Of a stretch of DNA of 48,279 bases, positions 41,774-48,279 are shown in pieces. This DNA is from Bacillus mycoides. GTDB taxonomy: Bacteria > Bacillota > Bacilli > Bacillales > Bacillaceae_G. Location of the stretch: NCBI RefSeq assembly GCF_001757995.1, contig NZ_LXLV01000021.1, positions 1 through 48,279 of the forward strand, written 5' to 3'. The position numbers and the translations under genes are program-made. Position 1 is the stretch's first letter, and the number at the start of each line of letters is the position of its first letter. Below the pieces are notes generated by a model, which searched no databases, had not been told where the DNA came from, and saw nothing but the letters and a program-made list of their open reading frames with translations.

Positions 41774-42634
41774 TTACAATGAGTGAATGGCTTCAATGAT
41801 AGTATCTGGGCGATCATTTTCTATACTGTGGCCGGCATCTTCAGCCAAAATATACTGGCTGTTTATTGAGAGATTTAATTGTTCACGAATAAGTTCTTGC
41901 CACATATCTTCAAGTTGTATAGCTTCTTCTTTTGGCATACCGCCCTCAATCAATTGGGCAATAGAATATTGAGGATCTCTACCGATAACGATTAATGGTA
42001 TTTCTAATGTTTTATGTTGTTTTTTTATTGAGCGAGCACAATTTTTCCACTCGGACAGTTCAGAAGCTATCGCTTTATATAATGAAGGAGATGTAGAAAA
42101 TTTGATATGCTGTTTTGTTGTGTTGACGAACATAGATTTTAGTTCATTATAAAGTACTTCTGCATCCATGTTGGAGTAGGTATGATATTTTTGTAGCCAC
42201 ATATCATCAGAATCAGTTTGATCAGAAACCGGTAAATGCAGTTCATCTAATCGGTGTAAGTTCATGGAAGTAGAATCAACTAAAAGAAGTGCTTGCAGCC
42301 TATCTTCATGTAATATTGCAAAATGTTGTGCGCATAAACCTCCATAGGAATGACCGATTAAAATGATTGACTCATAAATATCTAGTTTATGTAGTAACAT
42401 ATGTAGTTCTTTTACAACTTGCATTGTTGTACGTCGATTAGTTCCAAGCTCACTTTCTCCGTAACCTGGGCGATGGTATGAAATGACTGTATAGTTTTGT
42501 GAAAGTTTTTCGATAATAGGAAGCCAATCATAAAATGAGCATCCCATTCCTGTTTGAATGACTACAGTTTGTTTACTACTACCTCTCATATATACTTCTA
42601 CATTTTGTCCCAATATCTCTACAAATTTATGAAT
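41774..42634 (-). CDS. Alpha/beta hydrolase, possible ATT start codon
   Basis: About 287 residues. The fold shows YHRPGYGESELG (oxyanion side), the nucleophile elbow LIGHSYGGLCAQ, and a C-terminal AEDAGHSIENDRP with the catalytic His. Substrate unknown. The start is unusual: a strong AGGGGGA (42641-42647) directly after the stop of the upstream gene is followed by ATT ATT ATT CAT with no ATG, GTG or TTG at normal distance; the third ATT (42634) is best spaced. The frame stays open upstream to a TTG at 42688 inside the DUF3147 gene, but that has no good ribosome binding site. Last gene of the MarR operon. Confidence 0.8.
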   Translation of the reverse strand: MHKFVEILGQNVEVYMRGSSKQTVVIQTGMGCSFYDWLPIIEKLSQNYTVISYHRPGYGESELGTNRRTTMQVVKELHMLLHKLDIYESIILIGHSYGGLCAQHFAILHEDRLQALLLVDSTSMNLHRLDELHLPVSDQTDSDDMWLQKYHTYSNMDAEVLYNELKSMFVNTTKQHIKFSTSPSLYKAIASELSEWKNCARSIKKQHKTLEIPLIVIGRDPQYSIAQLIEGGMPKEEAIQLEDMWQELIREQLNLSINSQYILAEDAGHSIENDRPDTIIEAIHSL

Positions 42635-42645
42635 AATAATTCCCC

Positions 42646-42975
42646 CTAAGCTTGAAATAATTTTTGACAAGCAAAAACGATACACCAAACACCTATACCG
42701 AGTAGGACAGATGTACTAAGTGCAAATGAATTTTTTAAACCAATATAGACGATAAATAATAGTAGTGCTGATGCAGGAAATCCATATAATACGCCTAAAG
42801 CAAATTGACTCAATTCTTGTTTGTTACCACCTTCGAAAGAAATCCAAAATAGACTAAGTAAACTTACAAGAGGAAGGGCAGCAATAAAGCCGCCTATCGT
42901 ACTATAATGTTTAGCGACTTCAGTAATAACGCCGATAATAAGTGCCGAAACGATAACTTTAACGAGGAAATGCAT
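42646..42975 (-). CDS. DUF3147-type membrane protein
   Basis: 109 residues with four membrane helices (FLVKVIVSALIIGVITEVAK, GFIAALPLVSLLSLFWISFE, then two more). It resembles the small DUF3147 family; function unknown. Its start overlaps the end of the MarR gene by 17 bases, so translation is coupled. The hydrolase gene follows directly. Confidence 0.75.
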   Translation of the reverse strand: MHFLVKVIVSALIIGVITEVAKHYSTIGGFIAALPLVSLLSLFWISFEGGNKQELSQFALGVLYGFPASALLLFIVYIGLKNSFALSTSVLLGIGVWCIVFACQKLFQA

Positions 42976-43369
42976 ATTTTGCCTCCTTAGCTAATAACGA
43001 AAAGGCTTTTTCTATTAGGTGTTGCTCTTCTTTTGATAACTGTGATTCTAATATTTGTATCTTTTCTTTATCTAGCAAAGTATGTTTTTCTAATGCTTCA
43101 ATTCCTTCTGTCGTTAATGTAAGGTTCACAACTCTTTCATCTTGTTTATTTCTTTCTTTAATGATAAATCCTTTTTGAATAAGGCGTTTTACATGTTCGG
43201 ACGCTGTGTTATGAGATAAACCAAGTTCAGAAGCAATTTTTCCAATTGTTATATCTTTCTCCCGGGAAGTGATTTGTAAAATACGAATTGCTTGATGAGT
43301 AAGATTGTCTTCATATTCATAGCGCAAGTGGTAGTAAATTGTCTCCCAATGTGGATTAATGTCTTTCAT
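42959..43369 (-). CDS. MarR-family transcriptional regulator
   Basis: 136 residues. Winged-helix core: AIRILQITSREKDITIGKIA, LGLSHNTASEHVKRLIQKGF as the recognition region, then the wing KERNKQDERVVNLTLTTEG, flanked by dimerisation helices. Such regulators usually repress their own operon in response to small phenolic or oxidising ligands. The start follows AGGAGG at slightly long spacing. It heads a three-gene operon with a DUF3147 protein and a hydrolase. Confidence 0.87.
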   Translation of the reverse strand: MKDINPHWETIYYHLRYEYEDNLTHQAIRILQITSREKDITIGKIASELGLSHNTASEHVKRLIQKGFIIKERNKQDERVVNLTLTTEGIEALEKHTLLDKEKIQILESQLSKEEQHLIEKAFSLLAKEAKYAFPR

Positions 43370-43535
43370 AAAATAAATCCTCCTGTTTTTTATATCGTAT
43401 TATAAGATATATTCGTTTTGTAAGAATTAAAATCCTGTTATTTTCATAATAAATGTTGAAAAAGTTTATTTTTATTGAAATATAAGGTAATCTATGTGTA
43501 AAGGTATACATTTAGCAAGAGAGAGGATGATAGCT

Positions 43536-44321
43536 GTGAATACATTTAAATGGATTAGTCATGAAAAGATGTATGTAGATCAAATACATGTTGAAAAATG
43601 TGGTCCTCTTTCAGTCGGCGTATATGGAGGAAATCAAGAGAGTGATGCATATGAAAGAGGAGATGCAGTGCTAGCTTGGTGGGATCCGAAATTAGAATTT
43701 GAATTTGTTATGATTTTTGATACACATCATAAAACGAAAAATATACATTATATAATAGAAGCGATTTCAGAAAGAGAAGAAAAACTAAAAGAGTTATTTT
43801 CATACCCAATCCATTTAGCATTTCATCATACACATATGTATTTATTAGCGTTATTTACAGATGAGTTATTTATCGAGAAATGTGACCAAGATGATGAGGA
43901 ACTTGCATGTTTAATTTGTTTACGAAAAGGCGAGTTCTTATATTGGCTATCAGTTGGTGATTGCTTCGCGTATTTATTCCATTCAGAGCAAACGAAAAAT
44001 GGAAAAGGTAGGCTAAATAAGCGTAAGAACTATGAATATATAGGAAGAAAAAATATTTTTGCAGCGAATACACCTTGCTTTACATCAGGGATAAGGGGAT
44101 TAGAAAAAGGTCAGAATCACATTGTAATGGCAACGGATGGTATTTTAGAATGTGATAAACGAAAGTTTGACGATGATCAATCTTTAGTAGAAATATTACA
44201 CGACGGAACTTGTTTACAGATTGAGCCTGTATTAACAAATGTACTTCAGTGGAAAGGTAGAGATTGTGCCACTATTATTGGATGGTCCATCGATACTGAA
44301 GATAGACAATGTGCCAATTAA
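43536..44321 (+). CDS. PP2C-like phosphatase domain protein
   Basis: 261 residues. The sequence has a degenerate PP2C plan: GVYGGNQESDAYERGDAVLA near the start, a CLRKGEFLYWLSVGDCFAYLF segment, VMATDGILECD (the metal-binding Asp-Gly) and a C-terminal GRDCATIIGW where active PP2Cs have DNAT. Phosphatase activity is uncertain because the first DGxGG motif is not clear. Start GTG 43536 is nine bases after AGAGAGG; the ATG at 43527 abuts that site. Confidence 0.75.
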   Translation: MNTFKWISHEKMYVDQIHVEKCGPLSVGVYGGNQESDAYERGDAVLAWWDPKLEFEFVMIFDTHHKTKNIHYIIEAISEREEKLKELFSYPIHLAFHHTHMYLLALFTDELFIEKCDQDDEELACLICLRKGEFLYWLSVGDCFAYLFHSEQTKNGKGRLNKRKNYEYIGRKNIFAANTPCFTSGIRGLEKGQNHIVMATDGILECDKRKFDDDQSLVEILHDGTCLQIEPVLTNVLQWKGRDCATIIGWSIDTEDRQCAN

Positions 44322-44332
44322 TAAATGAAAGG

Positions 44333-44366
44333 GAGTTCAAGGGTTTTTGTCCTTGAACTCTTTTTT
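44333..44366. terminator. Terminator between convergent genes
   Basis: GAGTTCAAGG (44333-44342) pairs perfectly with CCTTGAACTC (44351-44360), followed by six T. Confidence 0.88.
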
Positions 44367-44367
44367 G

Positions 44368-46191
44368 TTAAGCGATATGAATATGATACGTTTTTAACCA
44401 TTCATTTACTTGTAGCATATACTCCATAGCACTTCTTGCTTCAAAATTGTTAACCACTTTATTACTTTGATCAGCAATTGCAAGTAATATGGAATGGTTA
44501 ATAAGTGAGAAAACAGGATTGTTTTTATTACTGCACATATCAAGTGTTAAATTACGGATTGTTTGTAAGTAGTGTGGATCTTGTGAAGTTGGATAAGCAC
44601 TTTTTCTTCTATTTCGTACGTCATCAGGTAAAGCAGGTTTCAGTGCTCTACGTAAAATACCTTTTTCAATATTATCAATACTTTTTATGTTGAAAGGAAC
44701 GTTCCATAAATATTCAACTAGTCTATAATCACAAAACGGTACACGAACTTCAAAACCTACAGCCATACTCATACGATCTTTACGGTCGAGTAAGAAGGGA
44801 AGGAATCGTGTTAAAAATAAATAAAACATTTGACGTTGTTTCGCTTCTTTTTTACTTTCACCTTCAAGAGTAGGTACTTCAAGAGCAGCCTCGTGGAATC
44901 GTTTATTAATATAATGCTCAGGATTACATTGAGTCGTTACGTCATTTAATAATAGAGAAGATGTGTTTTTCCAGTTTGTTAACCACGGAAACTTATCTAC
45001 ATATAATAGTTCTTCTTGATGAAACCAAGGATATCCCCCGAATACTTCATCAGCAGATTCGCCAGATAAAGCCACGGTTGCATCTTTTTTCATTTCGCAA
45101 AATAGTAAATATAGTGAAGTTTCCATTTCACCAGCACTCGGTAAATCTCTTGCATGAAGGGGAACAAATAAGTGATTTGCTAATTCTTCTGCATTGACAA
45201 TAATGTCATGATGCGACGTCCCTACGTGCTCAGAAACACGTTTTACCCAAGGGGCATCTAGACCAGTGCGAGCAAATGTAAGTTCGAAATCTTTAGCGCT
45301 GTTTACAAAATCAATTGAATACGTATGAAGTGTTTTGTGTTCCTCTGCAAATTCTTTACCTGCCAGTGCAGTAATACCACTAGAATCTAATCCGCCTGAT
45401 AACATACAAACGAGGGTAACGTCGGCAATTAATTGTCTTTTTACTGTATCTTGTAAAATAGATAAAATGTGTGAAGATGTATCATCAACAGAATCTGTAT
45501 GGATCTTACTTTCTAAATTCCAATACTTCTTAACTACTTTTTTATCACGTGTGAATGTTATAGAATGTCCAGCGCGAACTTCTTGAATATGTTTAAAGAC
45601 GCCACAACCTGGAGTTCGAAATAATCCTAATCCAAATATTTCATTTATTCCATCCGTATCAAGTTCAGCAGGAACAGATGGGTGAGCTAATAGGGCTTTT
45701 ATTTCAGAACCGAAAATAATGCTGTTATTTCTTTCTGTATAAAAGAGTGGTTTTACCCCTAAATGATCTCGTGCTAAAAATAATTGTTGCTTCTGATCAT
45801 CCCATATAGCAAAAGCGAAAATTCCATTTAAATGTTGTACGCAATCTTCTCGCCATTCTAAATAAGCATGTAGTAGCACTTCTGTGTCTGAGTGTGTTTC
45901 AAATGTATGACCTTGTTTTTGAAGTAATTCTCTAAGCTCACGGAAATTATAAATTTCACCATTATAGGTAAGAGCATACGTATAATCACCAGCACGGAAT
46001 GTTTTTGGCTGTGTGCCACCTTTAGGATCAATTACGATTAATCGACGGTGTGCAAAAGCCGCGCGAGGTGAAAACCAAAATCCTTCAGCATCCGGACCGC
46101 GATGCTGAATACTATTCGCCATCTTTTCTAAAATAACATGTTCAGTAGAAAGATCTTTATTCCAATTTACCCAGCCTGTAATTCCACACAT
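44368..46191 (-). CDS. Glutamine-hydrolysing asparagine synthetase
   Basis: 607 residues, turning aspartate, ATP and glutamine into asparagine. The N-terminal glutaminase domain begins MCGITGWVNW with the nucleophile Cys2 and has RGPDAEGFW, AHRRL and TYNGEIYNF. The synthetase domain has the ATP-pyrophosphate loop CMLSGGLDSSGITAL and SGESADEVFGGYPW. Start ATG 46191 exposes Cys2 and follows AGGAGATG; the longer frame is therefore rejected. Length and layout are like B. subtilis AsnB/AsnO, but which paralogue is not decided. No T-box is visible in the leader. Confidence 0.92.
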   Translation of the reverse strand: MCGITGWVNWNKDLSTEHVILEKMANSIQHRGPDAEGFWFSPRAAFAHRRLIVIDPKGGTQPKTFRAGDYTYALTYNGEIYNFRELRELLQKQGHTFETHSDTEVLLHAYLEWREDCVQHLNGIFAFAIWDDQKQQLFLARDHLGVKPLFYTERNNSIIFGSEIKALLAHPSVPAELDTDGINEIFGLGLFRTPGCGVFKHIQEVRAGHSITFTRDKKVVKKYWNLESKIHTDSVDDTSSHILSILQDTVKRQLIADVTLVCMLSGGLDSSGITALAGKEFAEEHKTLHTYSIDFVNSAKDFELTFARTGLDAPWVKRVSEHVGTSHHDIIVNAEELANHLFVPLHARDLPSAGEMETSLYLLFCEMKKDATVALSGESADEVFGGYPWFHQEELLYVDKFPWLTNWKNTSSLLLNDVTTQCNPEHYINKRFHEAALEVPTLEGESKKEAKQRQMFYLFLTRFLPFLLDRKDRMSMAVGFEVRVPFCDYRLVEYLWNVPFNIKSIDNIEKGILRRALKPALPDDVRNRRKSAYPTSQDPHYLQTIRNLTLDMCSNKNNPVFSLINHSILLAIADQSNKVVNNFEARSAMEYMLQVNEWLKTYHIHIA

Positions 46192-46418
46192 ATACAGTTC
46201 ATCTCCTAATTTAAAATAGTAGATTAACAAAATAAAATATACACCAAGTTAAAGAACGACTACATAAATAGTGTACTACATGAATTAAACTGTAGACTTG
46301 AGAAAATTTTCTTCAAATTCAAAGTTATATGAGACAATAGATGTGGAAGAGTATTCCATTACATACAAAAAATAATAAAAAAGATGAGAGAAAACTTTTT
46401 TCTGGACGTTATATAGGG

Positions 46419-46434
46419 TGTAAAAGCTTTTACA
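46419..46434. promoter_or_regulatory. Perfect 16-base palindrome before the ECF sigma gene
   Basis: TGTAAAAGCTTTTACA is fully self-complementary and lies just before the AAGGGGAAT ribosome binding site of the sigma gene. It could be a repressor operator; the protein that binds it is unknown. Confidence 0.5.
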
Positions 46435-46456
46435 AAAAAATAAGGGGAATCGCTAC

Positions 46457-47023
46457 ATGAAATCAAATGAGAAAAATTTTATAAAAAGATTACAGCGGCA
46501 AAAAGAAGATGCGCTAGAATTTGTTGTTGATACATACTTACCACTCATAAAGGGGATAACGCATAAAGTTCTTCTTCCGGTTCAAAATGATGGGTTGATA
46601 GAGGAATGTGTAAATGATATATTTCTTTCCATTTGGAATAACGCAAATAAATTTCATGGAGAACCAAATGATTTTAAAAAGTGGATTGCGGCGATTGCTA
46701 AGTTTAAAGCAATTGACTATTACCGAAAAGCAAATAAAAAAGTAGAAATCATTTCAGATGAATTTCATATAAGTACTGAAAAATCGGCAGAAGACGAATT
46801 AATCGTTATGGAAGATAGGGAAGAATTATTGAATCTCATTAATCAATTGGAGCCTTTAGATCAAAAGGTATTCATTATGAAATATCTCCTCGGTATGAAG
46901 ACAGAAGAAATAGGAGACAAATTAGGATTAACTCGAGCAGCGATAGATAATCGTGTGTATCGTGGGAAAAAGAAACTACAACAAAATGCTACGAATATTA
47001 GTTTTGGGGGTAGTGTAATATGA
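46457..47023 (+). CDS. ECF-type RNA polymerase sigma factor
   Basis: 188 residues. Region 2 is LPLIKGITHKVL...CVNDIFLSIWNNANKFHGE with FKKWIAAIAKFKAIDYYRKA. Region 4 is LEPLDQKVFIMKYLLGMKTEEIGDKLGLTRAAIDNRVYRGKKKL. Its stop overlaps the start of a DUF4179 membrane protein gene by ATGA, the usual sigma/anti-sigma pairing. The signal sensed and the regulon are unknown. An autoregulatory ECF promoter (AAC -35 and CGT -10) was looked for upstream but none had the right spacing. Confidence 0.9.
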   Translation: MKSNEKNFIKRLQRQKEDALEFVVDTYLPLIKGITHKVLLPVQNDGLIEECVNDIFLSIWNNANKFHGEPNDFKKWIAAIAKFKAIDYYRKANKKVEIISDEFHISTEKSAEDELIVMEDREELLNLINQLEPLDQKVFIMKYLLGMKTEEIGDKLGLTRAAIDNRVYRGKKKLQQNATNISFGGSVI

Positions 47024-48126
47024 AAGACATTTATGAACTATTAAATGAGATTGATATAGATGAAAAAGAACTTAAGGAAATTGAGACTTCTGAAATTGAA
47101 AAAGAAAAAGTAAAACGTAATTTAAAACAATCGATACGTACGAAGAAAAAGATGAAAACTTGGAAAAAAGGTGTCGCTGCTGCGTCTATTTTAGTAGGAT
47201 TATCAGTTGCAACGCTAGGCATTGGATTTCCTACATACGCCGGAGGGCTGCCTATAGTAGGGGATATATTCCGATTTTTAGATAATGGTAGAACAGGGCT
47301 ATATGAAAATTATAAAGAGTTTTCGACTGAGTTGAATATGACGAGGGAGAGTAATGGGGTTAAGGTCACAATTAATGATGCTGTGTTCGATGGTAGAACA
47401 ATCACAATTACTTATTCTATTGAGAGTGATAAAGATTTAGGAGAGAAACCGTTCCTATTTGGAAGCCCGCAAGTTATGGGCTTTAATGGTGCGGGAGGTA
47501 GTTCTCAAGTAACAAAGGTTGGAGAGAAAAAGTACGTAGGTATGACTACAATGAGTGGTCATAGGAATGAAAGGTTAGATGTTGCAAACGTTTGGTGGGA
47601 TATAGAAGCAATTGAGATGGATTATAAAGGTAATTCAATTAAGGGAAATTGGAATTTCGCACTTAGTTTAAAGGCAATGGATAGTAAGGAAGTAAAGGTT
47701 AATGGTGTTTCCGAGAAAGAAGGCATAAAAGTAAATATAGACAAAATGGAAGTAACCCCTATGTCATTTATCGTTTTTTTCAATCAGGAAGAGTCTAAGG
47801 CATTAAGAAGTATATGGGATAGTGCAGATGTGGAATTAGAAATAAAAGATGATTTAGGAAATCGATATGCAGGTGAAGGAAATGGCGGAAGTAGTACAGT
47901 AGCAGAGCCACATAAAAGTAGTTGGAGTGCTACCTTCCAAAAGTTGAACGAAAATGCAACAAAGCTTATCGTTACACCTCACGTGCACTTGCGAGTGCAT
48001 ACACCTGAAAATCATGGTGGAGTGGAGTATGTGAATGGAAAAGAGAAGAAAATTGAAGTGCCGAAAAAAGAAGCGAAGAGTAAAGATATTGTATTAGATG
48101 ATATTGTAATTGATTTAAAGAAATAA
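47020..48126 (+). CDS. DUF4179 membrane-anchored putative anti-sigma factor
   Basis: 368 residues. The first 48 form a charged cytoplasmic segment (YELLNEIDIDEKELKEIETS) likely to hold the sigma factor. A single membrane helix (GVAAASILVGLSVATLGIGF) and the DUF4179 lead-in PTYAGGLPIVGDIFRFLDNG follow, then an extracellular beta-rich domain of about 280 residues. DUF4179 proteins are regularly encoded after ECF sigma genes and thought to be their anti-sigma factors. The 4-base overlap with the sigma gene indicates coupled translation. Confidence 0.85.
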   Translation: MKDIYELLNEIDIDEKELKEIETSEIEKEKVKRNLKQSIRTKKKMKTWKKGVAAASILVGLSVATLGIGFPTYAGGLPIVGDIFRFLDNGRTGLYENYKEFSTELNMTRESNGVKVTINDAVFDGRTITITYSIESDKDLGEKPFLFGSPQVMGFNGAGGSSQVTKVGEKKYVGMTTMSGHRNERLDVANVWWDIEAIEMDYKGNSIKGNWNFALSLKAMDSKEVKVNGVSEKEGIKVNIDKMEVTPMSFIVFFNQEESKALRSIWDSADVELEIKDDLGNRYAGEGNGGSSTVAEPHKSSWSATFQKLNENATKLIVTPHVHLRVHTPENHGGVEYVNGKEKKIEVPKKEAKSKDIVLDDIVIDLKK

Positions 48127-48152
48127 AAAGTGAGACTGCCTGAAATAAATAG

Positions 48153-48265
48153 TGGTCTTATCCCTGTCAAGTAGACAATATTAAAAAGACTAAGCAGCCA
48201 TCGAGATTCGATATTCTATCGGAGCTCGGTGGTTGAGTCGTTTTGGGAACCGTTTATAGTTATAA
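48153..48265 (-). repeat. Right arm of inverted IS-end repeat
   Basis: This is the inverted counterpart of 15-127, including the terminal GTCTACTTGAC...GGATAAGACCA and the transposase tail. It starts at TG 48153-48154. Confidence 0.8.
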
Positions 48266-48278
48266 AAATAAATATACT
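48190..48278 (-). mobile_element. 3' end of an IS3-family transposase gene (right edge)
   Basis: On the minus strand an open frame enters from the window edge, reads YNYKRFPKRLNHRAP, EYR and ISMAA, and stops at TAG (48190-48192). It matches the left-edge copy with few amino acid changes. Only the last 29 or so codons are present. Confidence 0.8.
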
Positions 48279-48279
48279 C

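Noticed and set aside
46192-46456. A T-box leader for the asparagine synthetase
   Set aside because: No T-box sequence, specifier loop or terminator/antiterminator pair could be found in the leader.
1-48279. The whole window as an active composite transposon
   Set aside because: Only the 3' ends of the flanking elements are visible, the copies are diverged, and the content is ordinary chromosomal genes.
1-48279. CRISPR arrays, tRNA or rRNA genes
   Set aside because: No regularly spaced repeats, cloverleaf sequences or rRNA-like stretches were seen on either strand.

Overview
The window looks like a chromosomal segment of a Bacillus cereus-group bacterium. It is AT-rich with strong AGGAGG-type ribosome binding sites. 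It carries group-typical genes: an SspH-type spore protein, MotP and B. cereus-type flagellins, a BcpA-like pilus locus with class C sortases, YfmQ, and several group-specific small membrane proteins. Both edges are the 3' ends of IS3-family (IS150-like) transposase genes. Their last codons face inward, so the 48 kb between them is bracketed by diverged inverted IS copies.

Left part (1-21.8 kb): an HD-domain phosphohydrolase is followed by debris of the chromosomal flagellar locus. motP is cut after about 130 codons and joined to the 3' portion of an SLH-domain N-acetylmuramoyl-L-alanine amidase gene. Then come a membrane PAS-GGDEF-EAL protein, a TerC-family transporter and a compact formate dehydrogenase/molybdenum cofactor region (fdh alpha subunit, DUF1641, DUF2294, fdhD, moaA, FNT channel, moeB, moeA, moaE, moaD, moaC, Mrp-type ATPase). 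The flagellar locus resumes with an internally deleted flagellin remnant, an intact flagellin, a frameshifted and truncated lytic transglycosylase, and flgG joined directly to it. The fli/flh export and switch genes expected between the last two are absent. The strain is therefore probably non-motile, or carries its flagellar genes elsewhere.

Middle (21.8-34.2 kb): a Fur-box-preceded flavin monooxygenase, a TrmB-azlC-azlD cluster, small membrane proteins, a monooxygenase/hydrolase pair, and a four-gene pilus locus (large tip-type adhesin, major pilin, two class C sortases). The adhesin has an amber codon inside its signal peptide. sspH follows convergently.

Right part (34-48 kb): an HTH-TPR regulator divergent from an MFS exporter, with twin operator-like dyads between them; a lipoprotein, YfmQ, a cupin, a serine beta-lactamase-like protein, a phosphoglycerate-mutase-like phosphatase, a MarR/DUF3147/hydrolase operon, a PP2C-like protein, a glutamine-dependent asparagine synthetase, and an ECF sigma/DUF4179 anti-sigma pair.

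The strongest signals for follow-up are the stepwise decay of the flagellar locus around a 17-kb formate dehydrogenase/Moco segment, leader hairpins directly before the fdh and FNT ribosome binding sites, the FNT channel lacking its central histidine, the disrupted pilus tip gene, and the twin dyads at the HTH-TPR/MFS promoter.
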